DNA of 64,000 bases from contig NZ_QENU01000006.1 in NCBI RefSeq assembly GCF_003096995.1, positions 46,266-110,265 of the forward strand, given 5' to 3'. Positions 1 through 8,318 of this stretch are shown piece after piece; the stretch's first letter is position 1, and each line of letters begins with the position of its first letter. The notes beneath the pieces are model-generated. The model saw only the letters and a program-made list of their open reading frames with translations, was not told the origin of the DNA and did not search any database. Both the position numbers and the translations under genes were made by a program. Origin of the DNA: Alitibacter langaaensis DSM 22999. GTDB lineage: Bacteria > Pseudomonadota > Gammaproteobacteria > Enterobacterales > Pasteurellaceae.

Positions 1-347
1 ATTGCATCGGCGCAGTGGGCATTCACCATATATTCCACGCTGTCAGCAATTAAATCGCGGCTCGGCAGCGAATAAAGCATACCGCCGTGCCCCATTGCGA
101 TACCATCGTCCACCGCAATAGTATTAAATTCTTTCGCCACGCCACCCGCTTTTTCAATTTCTGTGGCGACTAATTGCCCAATATCTTTTAAATGAACGTG
201 CCCGGGCACGAATTGAGTAAATGAATTGACCACGGCAATAATTGGTTTACCAAAATCGCCTTCTTTCATTCCTGTTGCGCGCCATAATGCACGCGCGCCT
301 GCCATATTGCGACCTTGTGTTGATGTCGCTGAACGTAATGCTGGCAT
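1..347 (-). CDS. ilvD: Dihydroxy-acid dehydratase, N-terminal part (cut by window edge)
   Basis: Only the first about 115 residues are in the window; the gene continues past base 1. IlvD dehydrates 2,3-dihydroxy-isovalerate and -methylvalerate to the 2-keto acids in valine and isoleucine synthesis, using an Fe-S cluster. The visible part starts [20 protein letters not shown] and contains [10 protein letters not shown] and [11 protein letters not shown], typical of the family N terminus. An AGAA/GGAGAA-type ribosome site lies just upstream of the ATG at 347. It follows ilvG and ilvM on the same strand, but ppa with its own terminator lies between, so ilvD probably has its own promoter (a TGCTAATAT extended -10-like element near 385). 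Confidence 0.95.
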   Translation of the reverse strand, partial: MPALRSATSTQGRNMAGARALWRATGMKEGDFGKPIIAVVNSFTQFVPGHVHLKDIGQLVATEIEKAGGVAKEFNTIAVDDGIAMGHGGMLYSLPSRDLIADSVEYMVNAHCADA

Positions 348-480
348 AGAGTTCTCCGAGTAAATTATCAGTTGTGTTTGAGATTGCTTATATTAGCACA
401 TCGATGGGTAAATAATAAAAAAGTGCGGTCAGAATATGCAAAATTTTGCGAAAATTTGTCCATAAACTTTCGATAAACCA

Positions 481-513
481 AAAAGAAAGGCAGTTCATTT
501 TCTGAACTGCCTT
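481..513 (-). terminator. Intrinsic terminator after ppa
   Basis: An 11-bp perfect stem (AAGGCAGTTCA / TGAACTGCCTT, 487-513) with a 5-base loop lies 20 bases past the ppa stop. On the minus strand it is followed by a T-rich stretch. Confidence 0.85.
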
Positions 514-532
514 GAAAGCTAAAAATGAACGC

Positions 533-1066
533 TTATTTTTGTTCGTTCCAACGTTTGATTGATTCACGAATCACTTGTTTCGCTTCTTCAATGTCGCCCC
601 AGTGTTGCACCACGGTTGAACCTGGTTTTTTGAGCGCTTTGTAATTGTTAAAGTGGAATTCGATTTGTTTGATTAATTGCGCTGGCAAGTCGGCTAATGT
701 TTGATAAGCGTTGCCTGTGTCGCGGTCATCGGCTGGCACACACACGATTTTGTCATCAACTTCGCCATCGTCTACGAATTTCATCACGCCGATCACTTTC
801 GCTTCAAGGAATACGCCTGTTGCTAATGGTTCGCGAGTGATTAATAACACGTCTAATTCATCGCCATCTTCGTCTAATGTTTGTGGGATAAAACCGTAGT
901 TTGTTGGTTTTGCGAAGATTTTTGGCTCTACACGGTCTAATTGGAATGCACCTAATTTACGGTTCCATTCGATTTTGTGGCAGCTGCCTTCTGAAATTTC
1001 ATTCACTACGTTGATGATACCCGCATCAACATCGCCTGGAGTTAAGATTTGGTTAAAATCTGCCAT
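533..1066 (-). CDS. ppa: Inorganic pyrophosphatase
   Basis: A soluble cytoplasmic family I pyrophosphatase that hydrolyses pyrophosphate and so pulls biosynthetic reactions forward. At 177 aa it matches the E. coli enzyme (176 aa). The family metal-binding signature appears as DGDELDVL around residues 66-73, with a further acidic cluster (DDGEVDDKIVCVPADDRD) binding Mg-PPi. The ATG at 1066 has AAGGAAAA upstream. It lies between ilvM and ilvD on the same strand but has its own probable promoter (see 1105-1110) and terminator, so it is likely an independent unit inserted into the ilv cluster. Confidence 0.97.
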   Translation of the reverse strand: MADFNQILTPGDVDAGIINVVNEISEGSCHKIEWNRKLGAFQLDRVEPKIFAKPTNYGFIPQTLDEDGDELDVLLITREPLATGVFLEAKVIGVMKFVDDGEVDDKIVCVPADDRDTGNAYQTLADLPAQLIKQIEFHFNNYKALKKPGSTVVQHWGDIEEAKQVIRESIKRWNEQK

Positions 1067-1104
1067 GAGTTTTCCTTTTTATTAACAAGTTGTAAAACGG
1101 CAAA

Positions 1105-1110
1105 ATTATA
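1105..1110 (-). promoter_or_regulatory. Probable extended -10 element for ppa
   Basis: On the minus strand the 73-base gap between ilvM and ppa contains TGATATAAT, an extended -10 (TGnTATAAT). No strong -35 is visible. It supports separate transcription of ppa. Confidence 0.45.
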
Positions 1111-1139
1111 TCAGTTTTTGCCTTATTGTATAAAATTAT

Positions 1140-1373
1140 TTACTCGTCACTTTCGCAAGTGACATCCACCACATCATAAAGTTTTTTCAGTTGATTAACT
1201 AATAAGCACGTATCCCGCGTGCTTGCTATGGTGAAATCAATCCAAACTTTATTATTTTCTAATGCCATTTTCATTTCGGTGACAGTATAACCGCGATGAC
1301 GCACCACGCGCAAAATCCGTTCTAGCACTTCTGGGCGGTGATTGGCGACAACAGTAAATTCAGTATAATTCAT
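1140..1373 (-). CDS. ilvM: Acetolactate synthase small subunit (IlvM type, ACT domain)
   Basis: A 77-aa regulatory subunit consisting of one ACT domain (MNYTEFTVVANHRPEVLERI onward), the size of IlvM of AHAS II and much shorter than IlvH/IlvN-type subunits. It binds and activates the catalytic IlvG subunit. The start at 1373 is chosen because GGGAG precedes it and because upstream in-frame codons only extend into ilvG. It begins 27 bases after the ilvG stop, so the two are probably co-transcribed. Confidence 0.9.
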   Translation of the reverse strand: MNYTEFTVVANHRPEVLERILRVVRHRGYTVTEMKMALENNKVWIDFTIASTRDTCLLVNQLKKLYDVVDVTCESDE

Positions 1374-1399
1374 AAAATTTCTCCCAATTTGACCGCACT

Positions 1400-3055
1400 T
1401 TATAGGCTTTCTAACATATTTGTATTTGGCGCCCCAGCTGGAACCAATGGCCACACATTTTCATCGGCAGGAATGCAGACATGTAAGAAATACGCGCCTT
1501 CTGCGGCTAATAAACGGTCCAACGCAGCGTTCACTTCGCTGGCTTTTTCGATACGTTCGCCTGAAATGCCGAATGCGGAAGCCAAAGTCACGAAATCTGG
1601 ATTGTCATCTAAAATGGTTGAACTATGGCGACCATGGAAAAATAGCGATTGCCATTGACGCACCATACCAAGGCGTTGATTGTCGAGCAGCAGAATTTTC
1701 ACGGCTACCTTGCCAGATTTTACCGCGCCCAATTCTTGGATATTCATCATAATAGAGCCGTCGCCGGTGACTAAAATCACTTGATCCTGCGGGCGCACTT
1801 TTTTCGCGCCAATCGCGGCAGGCAAGCCAAAGCCCATCGAGCCAAAAGCCGCGGAGCTGATAAAGTTTTCGGGCGCGTTATGTTGCATATGCTGAGCTGC
1901 CCACATTTGATGCTGCCCCACATCGGTCACCACCACGGTGCTATCCGCTTTTTTATTGGATAGCGTGCGCAACAACCAAGCAGGGTGAATATCGCCATCG
2001 CCGCTGTTTTCCGCATAGGTGAATGCGAAATCATTGATTAAACCTTGCACTTTTTCACGCCAAGGTTGAATGTCTAGCGTCATTGTTAGCGCGGCTAACA
2101 CTTGGCTTAAATCGCCCCTTAATGCCACATCCGCTTTGCGCAATTTGCCAATTTCGGCAGCATCAATGTCGGCGTGGATCACTTTTGCGCCTGCGGCAAA
2201 GCTGGCTAAATCGCCGGTGACTCGGTCATCGAAACGTGCGCCGAGCGTAATCAATAAATCGGCATCTTGAGTGGCGTAATTGGCGGCTTTGGTGCCGTGC
2301 ATGCCGATCATTCCCATATAATACGGGGTTTCCGCCAAGATAGAGCCTAAACCTTTTAGGGTGGCAACGCTTGGAATTTGCGCCGTGGCAAGGAATTTGC
2401 GCAAGGCTGGAACAGCATTGGCAATGCCCACACCGCCGCCCACATAGACCACAGGGCGTTTAGATTCTTGCAATAATTTCACCGCACTTTCAATAGATTG
2501 GGCGTTAAGTGCGGTCGGTTTTTCCACCGTTTTTACAATCGGCGAAAGCTTGGTTTCTGCAAATTGCACATCTTTAGGAATGTCAATCAATACAGGGCCT
2601 GGTCTGCCGCTGACGGCAATTTGGAACGCTTGCGCAAAAATTTCTGGCAATTCATCGACATTTTGCACGATAAAGCTATGCTTGGTGCAAGCTAGCGATA
2701 GCCCTAACACATCTGCTTCTTGGAATGCGTCTGTGCCGATTAATGGGCTGCCCACTTGCCCTGTAATCGCCACCACAGGCACGCTGTCCATCAACGCATC
2801 GCCTAACCCCGTGATTAAATTGGTCGCGCCAGGGCCTGACGTGGCAATGCACACACCCACAGTGCCATTGCCCGCCGCACGAGCATAACCAACGGCTTCC
2901 ATTGCTGCACCCTGTTCGTTGCGACAGAGAAAATGCTCCAAGCCGCTGTCATAAAGGGCATCATAAACTGGCATAATTGCGCCGCCGGGATAACCAAAAA
3001 CGGTTTTTACTCCGTGCGCTTTTAAACATTCTGTAACTAATCTTGCTCCATTCAT
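1400..3055 (-). CDS. ilvG: Acetolactate synthase II large subunit
   Basis: The ThDP-dependent catalytic subunit that condenses pyruvate with pyruvate or 2-ketobutyrate in valine, leucine and isoleucine synthesis. It is 551 aa and intact, unlike the frameshifted E. coli K-12 gene. Visible are the catalytic glutamate (Glu47 in [11 protein letters not shown]), the PYR domain, a central FAD/DHS-like domain, and the C-terminal ThDP motif GDGSIMMN with the downstream LLLDN. The ATG at 3055 is chosen for its AGGAA ribosome site and family length; a longer in-frame opening to 3154 is probably not used. The start overlaps the stop of a short Ile-rich leader ORF by ATGA. An inverted uptake-signal pair lies inside the gene at the PYR/central-domain linker. 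Confidence 0.95.
   Translation of the reverse strand: MNGARLVTECLKAHGVKTVFGYPGGAIMPVYDALYDSGLEHFLCRNEQGAAMEAVGYARAAGNGTVGVCIATSGPGATNLITGLGDALMDSVPVVAITGQVGSPLIGTDAFQEADVLGLSLACTKHSFIVQNVDELPEIFAQAFQIAVSGRPGPVLIDIPKDVQFAETKLSPIVKTVEKPTALNAQSIESAVKLLQESKRPVVYVGGGVGIANAVPALRKFLATAQIPSVATLKGLGSILAETPYYMGMIGMHGTKAANYATQDADLLITLGARFDDRVTGDLASFAAGAKVIHADIDAAEIGKLRKADVALRGDLSQVLAALTMTLDIQPWREKVQGLINDFAFTYAENSGDGDIHPAWLLRTLSNKKADSTVVVTDVGQHQMWAAQHMQHNAPENFISSAAFGSMGFGLPAAIGAKKVRPQDQVILVTGDGSIMMNIQELGAVKSGKVAVKILLLDNQRLGMVRQWQSLFFHGRHSSTILDDNPDFVTLASAFGISGERIEKASEVNAALDRLLAAEGAYFLHVCIPADENVWPLVPAGAPNTNMLESL
2481..2515. repeat. Inverted uptake-signal pair inside ilvG
   Basis: ACCGCACTT (2481-2489) and AAGTGCGGT (2507-2515) lie within the ilvG coding sequence. 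They encode T-A-L and E-S-A-V-K at about residues 181-192, the linker after the PYR domain. Confidence 0.9.
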
Positions 3056-3132
3056 GATTGGTTCCTGTAAATCGTTTGCATAGTCGAAAAGATGAAATTT
3101 ATTATATCGATCTTTTTTATTATTCCTATCAT
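3052..3132 (-). CDS. Candidate Ile-rich leader peptide upstream of ilvG
   Basis: A 26-codon ORF begins with ATG at 3132 and ends in TGA at 3054-3052, overlapping the ilvG start codon as ATGA. Eight residues are isoleucine (positions 2, 4, 5, 8, 10, 11, 14, 21) and five of these use the AUA codon. The enteric ilvGMEDA operon is controlled by a leader peptide rich in regulated amino acids, so a similar sensing role is plausible. There is no room for a separate terminator between the leader and ilvG, so any mechanism would be translational coupling. No clear ribosome site precedes the leader ATG, and an AT-rich region favours Ile codons by chance. Confidence 0.4.
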   Translation of the reverse strand: MIGIIKKIDIINFIFSTMQTIYRNQS

Positions 3133-3171
3133 TTATTAAACTAAGTACGGTCAAATTTCAACAAATTTTGC

Positions 3172-3177
3172 TATAAT
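3172..3177 (+). promoter_or_regulatory. Extended -10 for the Cof-crcB-rarD run
   Basis: TTTTGCTATAAT gives a perfect -10 hexamer with the TGn extension, 30 bases upstream of the HAD-phosphatase ATG. The divergent ilv promoter must lie in the same 150-bp gap. Confidence 0.6.
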
Positions 3178-3206
3178 TCAAACAATTTTGATGATAGGAA
3201 ACAAAA

Positions 3207-4025
3207 ATGGCAAATTTACCCTTTAGCGCCTTTGTGTCAGATATGGACGGCACTTTATTAAATGGCAACCATATTATCGGCGATTTTACCCGAGATACCT
3301 TGGAAAAATTAGCTCGGAAAGGCGTGGATATTATATTGGCAACGGGGCGTGGCTATGTGGATGTGGCAGCGCAGTTAAATAATATGGATATTGAAAATGC
3401 AGCGATGGTGACTTCTAACGGCGCAGAAGTGCATGATTTAAAAGGGAATTTAATTTACAGCAATTATCTGCCAGAAGATGTCGCATTTGAAATTATGCAA
3501 GAGCCATTTGATCGCCAAAATATTTGCTTAAACTCCTATCAAGGCAATGATTGGTTTATTAATATCGATGTGCCTAGTTTGGCGAAATATCATAAAGAAT
3601 CGGGGTTTAGCTACCAAGTGGTTGATTTTGCTCAACATCATGGGGGCAACACGCAAAAAATATTTTTCATCGGTCGCTCTTTAAACGATTTATTGCCATT
3701 AGAAAAACGCCTAAAAGAAAAATATGGCGCGCACATCAATGTGATTTATTCCACGCCGCAATGTTTAGAAGTGATGAACAAAAATGTGTCAAAAGCGACC
3801 GCACTTGCTCAGTTGGTTGCCCATAAAAATTATGAATTAACGGATTGCATTGCCTTTGGTGACGGCTTAAATGATGTGGAAATGTTGGCTGAAGTGGGCA
3901 AAGGGTTGGTCATGGGCAACGCAGATCCACGTTTGCTTAAATTAATGCCGCAGCTTGAACGCATCGGCAATCATCAGCATGAAGCGGTTGCCAGCTATGT
4001 GCGTGCGGTGTTTGGAATTTACTAA
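3207..4025 (+). CDS. Cof-type HAD-IIB sugar-phosphate phosphatase
   Basis: A 272-aa haloacid-dehalogenase hydrolase of the Cof/YidA class. Motif I is DMDGTLL with the nucleophilic Asp13, motif II is the TGR region (LATGRGYVD), and motif IV is [11 protein letters not shown] near residues 216-226, with the IIB cap in between. Such enzymes dephosphorylate sugar phosphates, pyridoxal phosphate or flavin intermediates; the substrate here cannot be read from sequence. GGAAAC precedes the ATG. Its stop overlaps the crcB start (TAATG). Confidence 0.9.
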   Translation: MANLPFSAFVSDMDGTLLNGNHIIGDFTRDTLEKLARKGVDIILATGRGYVDVAAQLNNMDIENAAMVTSNGAEVHDLKGNLIYSNYLPEDVAFEIMQEPFDRQNICLNSYQGNDWFINIDVPSLAKYHKESGFSYQVVDFAQHHGGNTQKIFFIGRSLNDLLPLEKRLKEKYGAHINVIYSTPQCLEVMNKNVSKATALAQLVAHKNYELTDCIAFGDGLNDVEMLAEVGKGLVMGNADPRLLKLMPQLERIGNHQHEAVASYVRAVFGIY

Positions 4026-4405
4026 TGTGGCAATCTATTTTACTGATTAGCAGCGGCGCCGCCCTTGGGGCAACGGCACGTTGGGGCTTAGGGTTGTGGT
4101 TTAACGCTTGGTTCAGCACGTTAGCCTTTGGCACCTTGATCGCCAATTATCTCGGCTGTTTTTTAATTGGCATTTTGACCGCACTTTTTTGGCAATTTCC
4201 GTCTTTCAGTTCGTCAGCAAAATTATTCCTAATCACGGGTTTTCTCGGCAGTTTAACCACATTCTCTTCTTTTTCCGCGGAAGTGGTGGAGAATTTAATT
4301 CACGGTAAAATCCCCGAAGGGCTCGCTGTGATGGGGCTGCATCTTATCGGCTGTTTGGTTTTCACCTTTATCGGGATTTATCTTGCAGGGCTTATTTTCA
4401 AATAA
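4025..4405 (+). CDS. crcB: Fluoride channel CrcB/FluC
   Basis: A 126-aa, four-helix membrane protein that exports fluoride as a dual-topology dimer. Family signatures are clear: GATARWGLG near residue 15, [14 protein letters not shown] near residue 37, and [13 protein letters not shown] around residues 72-84 (TM3 break and Na+ site). The start codon overlaps the stop of the preceding phosphatase by one base (TAATG), so translation is probably coupled. No fluoride riboswitch is visible ahead of the operon. Confidence 0.93.
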   Translation: MWQSILLISSGAALGATARWGLGLWFNAWFSTLAFGTLIANYLGCFLIGILTALFWQFPSFSSSAKLFLITGFLGSLTTFSSFSAEVVENLIHGKIPEGLAVMGLHLIGCLVFTFIGIYLAGLIFK

Positions 4406-4413
4406 GGAACGCT

Positions 4414-5307
4414 ATGGCGTCTAACGCAAAACTTAAAGGCTGGCATTACGCCTTTTTATGTTACTTCACTTGGGGAACCTTTCCCATTTATTGGTATCCG
4501 CTCAATCAATCAGCCATGCCAGCGGAACAAATTTTGGCGCAACGTATTGTCTGGTCTGCGGTGTTTGCCTTGTTGTTATTGGTTATTTTTAGACAGGGGC
4601 GCACGGTTCTTAATGCCTTTAGAAAACCACGAATTATCGGCATTTTCTCGCTCACCGCTTTTCTCATCGCACTAAACTGGCTTATTTATTTGTGGGCGAT
4701 CACAAATCATCATGTATTAGACGCCAGCCTTGGCTATTTTATTAACCCATTATTCAACGTTTTTCTTGGCTGGTTAGTTTTTAAAGAACGGCTTAATAAA
4801 GCCCAATTAACCGCACTTTGCTTGACGATTGCAGGCATTTTATGGCTTGCCATTCCCGCCGGGCAAATTCCTTGGGTGGCATTATCCCTTGCGGGCAGTT
4901 TTAGTTTGTACGCCTTAATCCGCAAACTTGCGCCCATGGAACCGTTGGCAGGGCTAACCCTTGAAACCTTATTATTATTTCCTTTTGCCCTTGCCTATTT
5001 AATTTTCTGCGCGGCTCAAGGCAATCTTGTGTTTGGCGACTTAACGGGCTTACAACTTGCGGTATTATTGGGCTCGGGCATCGCCACAACCATTCCCTTG
5101 CTTTGGTTTGCCATTGGCGCGCGCCAAATTTCGATGTCATTGTTAGGGATGTTGCAATATATTTCCCCTAGCTTGCAATTTTTATGCGGTTGGCTAGTGT
5201 TGGGCGAACAACTTTCTATGGGGCGTCTTATTGGCTATACTTTTGTTTGGGCTAGCGTTATCATTTTTCTAACGGCAATGCGGCAAAAAGCAAAACAATC
5301 AAAATAG
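4414..5307 (+). CDS. rarD: EamA-family transporter RarD
   Basis: A 297-aa inner-membrane protein with ten predicted helices in two EamA repeats, matching RarD in length and in the opening (KGWHYAFLCYFTWGTFPIYW). RarD proteins are drug/metabolite-superfamily exporters named from chloramphenicol sensitivity phenotypes; the physiological substrate is unknown. It begins 8 bases after crcB with AAGGAACG as ribosome site and is probably co-transcribed with it. Confidence 0.9.
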   Translation: MASNAKLKGWHYAFLCYFTWGTFPIYWYPLNQSAMPAEQILAQRIVWSAVFALLLLVIFRQGRTVLNAFRKPRIIGIFSLTAFLIALNWLIYLWAITNHHVLDASLGYFINPLFNVFLGWLVFKERLNKAQLTALCLTIAGILWLAIPAGQIPWVALSLAGSFSLYALIRKLAPMEPLAGLTLETLLLFPFALAYLIFCAAQGNLVFGDLTGLQLAVLLGSGIATTIPLLWFAIGARQISMSLLGMLQYISPSLQFLCGWLVLGEQLSMGRLIGYTFVWASVIIFLTAMRQKAKQSK

Positions 5308-5371
5308 AAAATTTTGCAAATTTTGACCGCACTTTTAACGATGATTTCTCTTAATTTACACGTTTAACATT

Positions 5372-6763
5372 ATGCAGCACGATCACACACAAACCAGCTT
5401 TCGCGCAAAAATGCGCTTTTTTATTCATAAAAAACTACGCCAAAGTAATCGCATTTCCCGCAAATCTATTGAATTTACCTGTTTGCTCATAGGCGCATCG
5501 CTGGTGGCATTGTTTTCCCTTGGCTTTGCCAAACTGGCGGATATCGGGCTGGAATGGAACACCTACTGGTCAACAAAATATCCGATCGCACCTTGGATTG
5601 TCTTGCCGCTCGGTTTAGCCTTGCTTGCGTGGTTTACGTCAAAATATACCCCTTATGTATCGGGCAGTGGTATTCCGCAGGTGATTGCCTCTTTAAGCCT
5701 GCCTTACGGCGCGCAGAAAAATCGTTTACTTCAGTTTGTACAAACCTTATGGAAAATTCCATTAACCTTTTTCGCTATGTGTATTGGCGCATCGGTGGGG
5801 CGTGAAGGCCCTTCCGTGCAGGTGGGATCGGCTGTGATGTTAGCTTGGGGGGATTTATGCCGCCGTTATGGCATTGCCTTTACAGGGCTAAGTGCCAATG
5901 AATTAATGGCAACAGGCGCAGGTGGCGGTTTGGCTGCCGCCTTTAATGCACCGTTAGCAGGGGTGATTTTTGCCATTGAAGAAATTGGGCGTGGCGTGTT
6001 GTTGCGCTGGGAACGCCGCGTATTGCTCGGTGTGCTTGCCGCAGGTTTTATTTTGGTTGCCATTCAAGGTAATAACCCTTATTTCTCGCAATATCACGGC
6101 GCTTCTCAAGCGGAAAATATGTTGATATGGGTACTTATTTGCGGCGTGGTAAGTGGCATTTTCGGTGGAATTTTTGCCAAACTGCTTGCCAAAGGTGCTG
6201 CGGGTGTTTGCCCACAAGCAATTCGTGGCTGGGTTCGCCGCCATCCAATTATGGTCGCCGCTATTTTAGGCTTAATTCTTGCAGCACTCGGTGCTTATAC
6301 CAGTGGGCAAACTTATGGCACGGGTTATCACGTTGTTGACAATGCGTTAAATGGCGAACGAATCTCGCCAGAAACAGTAGGAATTGCGAAATTATTTGCC
6401 ACGGTCGGCACCTATTGGACAGGCATCGCTGGGGGGATTTTCACCCCATCGCTCACCGTTGGCGCAGGCATTGGCGCACAAATTGCAAGCTTTACCGGCG
6501 GCATTGTGGATCAACGTTTGCTAGTTTTACTCTGCATGGCGGGCTTTTTGGCAGGCGCAACCCAATCGCCACTAACCGCTAGCGTGGTGGTCATGGAAAT
6601 GACCGGCAGCCAACCTGTGCTGATTTGGTCGTTGATCGGTGCGCTGATTGCCTCTTTCGTTTCACGACAAATTATGCCAAAACCGTTCTATCACTTCGCC
6701 GCAGCACGTTTCCGCCAACGTGTGCGTGAAGAAACCAAACTGGAAGAAGCAAAAAACGAATAA
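5372..6763 (+). CDS. ClC-type chloride/proton exchanger
   Basis: A 463-aa ClC protein. The chloride-selectivity segments are GSGIP (near residue 108), GREGPSVQ (with the external gating Glu), and GGIFTPSLTVGAGIGA, plus a late Tyr in KPFYHFAAARF. The internal proton-path glutamate region is present as FAIEEIGRG, which argues for an H+/Cl- antiporter rather than a channel, as in E. coli ClcA. It could equally be named ClcB. The N terminus is basic and cytoplasmic. An uptake signal lies in the gap after rarD, so it may or may not share that transcript. Confidence 0.9.
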   Translation: MQHDHTQTSFRAKMRFFIHKKLRQSNRISRKSIEFTCLLIGASLVALFSLGFAKLADIGLEWNTYWSTKYPIAPWIVLPLGLALLAWFTSKYTPYVSGSGIPQVIASLSLPYGAQKNRLLQFVQTLWKIPLTFFAMCIGASVGREGPSVQVGSAVMLAWGDLCRRYGIAFTGLSANELMATGAGGGLAAAFNAPLAGVIFAIEEIGRGVLLRWERRVLLGVLAAGFILVAIQGNNPYFSQYHGASQAENMLIWVLICGVVSGIFGGIFAKLLAKGAAGVCPQAIRGWVRRHPIMVAAILGLILAALGAYTSGQTYGTGYHVVDNALNGERISPETVGIAKLFATVGTYWTGIAGGIFTPSLTVGAGIGAQIASFTGGIVDQRLLVLLCMAGFLAGATQSPLTASVVVMEMTGSQPVLIWSLIGALIASFVSRQIMPKPFYHFAAARFRQRVREETKLEEAKNE

Positions 6764-6842
6764 CACTAGAGATATAGCCTGTCATCATTGAAAAGAAAGT
6801 CTGAGAATGTAGGATTATTGAGCAAAAAAGTGCGGTCAAATT

Positions 6843-7208
6843 AATCTGCTCCCAAAAGTTGGACACCATAACCAACCTATTAAGGAGCAGATTTTTTATG
6901 GGAAAACATTATTCAACAGAATTCAAACTATAGTCAATTTCTGCTTTCTCTATTACTGAACGTGGCGAACCTATCTCATGCTACCTTTTATTATTCTAGG
7001 AAAATCAAAGTATTAGATGATATTGATCACTTGATAATAATTCTGTTTTGCGAAAGTAAAGGGAGAGAGGGTTATCTTTATCAACTGGCGGCGTGGCATA
7101 ACTGGAAGTGACACTGCACGAGTATATTATTGTAACGAACGGCAAAGTAATCCCACTTTAAACAACTTGAACTTCATACGATACAAAGCTCAATATTTAA
7201 TAGCTTAG
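6843..7208 (+). pseudogene. Decayed IS3-family (IS150-group-like) element
   Basis: This 366-base stretch holds fragments in the order of an IS3 element. The left end reads CTCCCAAAAGTTGGACACC, followed by ATG (6898) encoding MGKHYSTEFKL and a stop, as an OrfA start. From 6956 to 7111 an OrfB N-terminal-like stretch reads LNVANLSHATFYYSRKIK and then ESKGREGY. From 7116 to 7208, in another frame, an OrfB C terminus reads YYCNERQSNPTLNNL, RYKAQYLIA and stop, resembling the family pattern YYN-ER-I. Most of the catalytic DDE region is deleted, so it cannot move by itself. Confidence 0.75.
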
Positions 7209-7218
7209 CAGTCTAGGA

Positions 7219-8169
7219 TTAATCAGCTTGGCGAAAAAAAGCTAAAATTCGTTGCATCGCTTGTTCACGAATGGGATCGCGTTCAAACAAAATTTCATGT
7301 TTAGCTTGAGCAATATTTTCAATATTGCCATTGGGCAAAAGTGCAGTCAATTTTGTGAGATTTTTATTGGACACAATGCGCTCACGTTCTGATTGCAAAA
7401 CGAGCACGGGAATTTCAATGCGTGGCAAAATTTTCGGTAATTGCTTAATGGCATTCATGCACAAATGCACCCAGCGGAACGTTGGGCCGCCTAAATGAAT
7501 GGCGGGAAATTTGCGATTAACGCGGTTCATCCATTTCATTCGCGTGCGGCAGCCGCTCAATTCATTATTATCCAAATTCGCAGGCTGATACGCCGTTTTA
7601 CCAAACACATAATCCGAACCCTTGCCCAAGAGATTCATCAATGCCACCACCAGCTGATCACGCACAGGGTGTTTCAAAGGCATTCCCCAAAATGGCGCAG
7701 AAAAAACCGCACTTTTGATATGATGATCATAGTTCGCAAGATAGAAACTCGAAATGAGCGCACCCAGAGAATGGGCGACAATATGTTGTTGCTGATAGTC
7801 ATAAAGTGCGGTCACTTTTTCGATAATTTTTGCCATATCCTCCGCATAAAAGCGGAATTCGTCCACATATCCTTTCTCGCTATCTTTTAATAAACGCTGA
7901 GAATAGCCTTGTCCACGGTGATCAAAAATCAACACATCATAACCTGATAAAAAGAAATCATAGGCGATCTCCGTCCATTTCAGAATATTCTCCGCCCGCC
8001 CATTCACTAAAATAACCAATTTGCGCGGGGTTTCTTCATCACGCACAAAGTGGCGATAAGCTAGCTGGCAGTTTCGTTGCCCCTTGATATATTGAATAGG
8101 AAAATGTTCAGCAAAGGGCTGTAATTGGCTAAGAGCAAATCGATGAAAATGGGCTTCGCGATGTATCAT
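7219..8169 (-). CDS. pldB: Alpha/beta hydrolase, lysophospholipase L2 type
   Basis: A 316-aa serine hydrolase resembling PldB, which removes the acyl chain from lysophospholipids at the inner membrane. The nucleophile elbow is AHSLG (residues about 131-135). The oxyanion-region text FDHRGQGYSQR and a late Asp/His (KHEILFERDPIREQA) complete the fold. It is slightly shorter than E. coli PldB (340 aa). It stands alone between the IS remnant and asd. Its C terminus lies only 10 bases from the IS remnant end but appears complete. Confidence 0.8.
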   Translation of the reverse strand: MIHREAHFHRFALSQLQPFAEHFPIQYIKGQRNCQLAYRHFVRDEETPRKLVILVNGRAENILKWTEIAYDFFLSGYDVLIFDHRGQGYSQRLLKDSEKGYVDEFRFYAEDMAKIIEKVTALYDYQQQHIVAHSLGALISSFYLANYDHHIKSAVFSAPFWGMPLKHPVRDQLVVALMNLLGKGSDYVFGKTAYQPANLDNNELSGCRTRMKWMNRVNRKFPAIHLGGPTFRWVHLCMNAIKQLPKILPRIEIPVLVLQSERERIVSNKNLTKLTALLPNGNIENIAQAKHEILFERDPIREQAMQRILAFFRQAD

Positions 8170-8278
8170 ATTGTTGAGTTTTATTATTTAGGATTGGGAC
8201 GATTTAGCATTTATGCCGCTAATCACAATAGAATTTTTTTGCTGACAAGGTTTGTTTCGCAAAAATGGGAAAATAAAG

Positions 8279-8312
8279 CAAAAGTGCGGTCAATTTAACC
8301 GCACTTTTTTCG
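8279..8312 (-). terminator. Inverted uptake-signal pair acting as asd terminator
   Basis: AAGTGCGGT (8282-8290) and its complement (8299-8307) form a stem with a short loop. Runs of T follow on both strands, so it can end asd on the minus strand. Confidence 0.8.
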
Positions 8313-8318
8313 CCTAGA

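Noticed and set aside
3056..3154. N-terminal extension of IlvG by 33 residues
   Set aside because: The extension is not part of the family, and a better ribosome site precedes the ATG at 3055; the same stretch in another frame holds the Ile-rich leader.
3100..4024. Fluoride riboswitch controlling crcB
   Set aside because: crcB starts inside the stop of the preceding gene, and no riboswitch-like structure is evident ahead of the operon.
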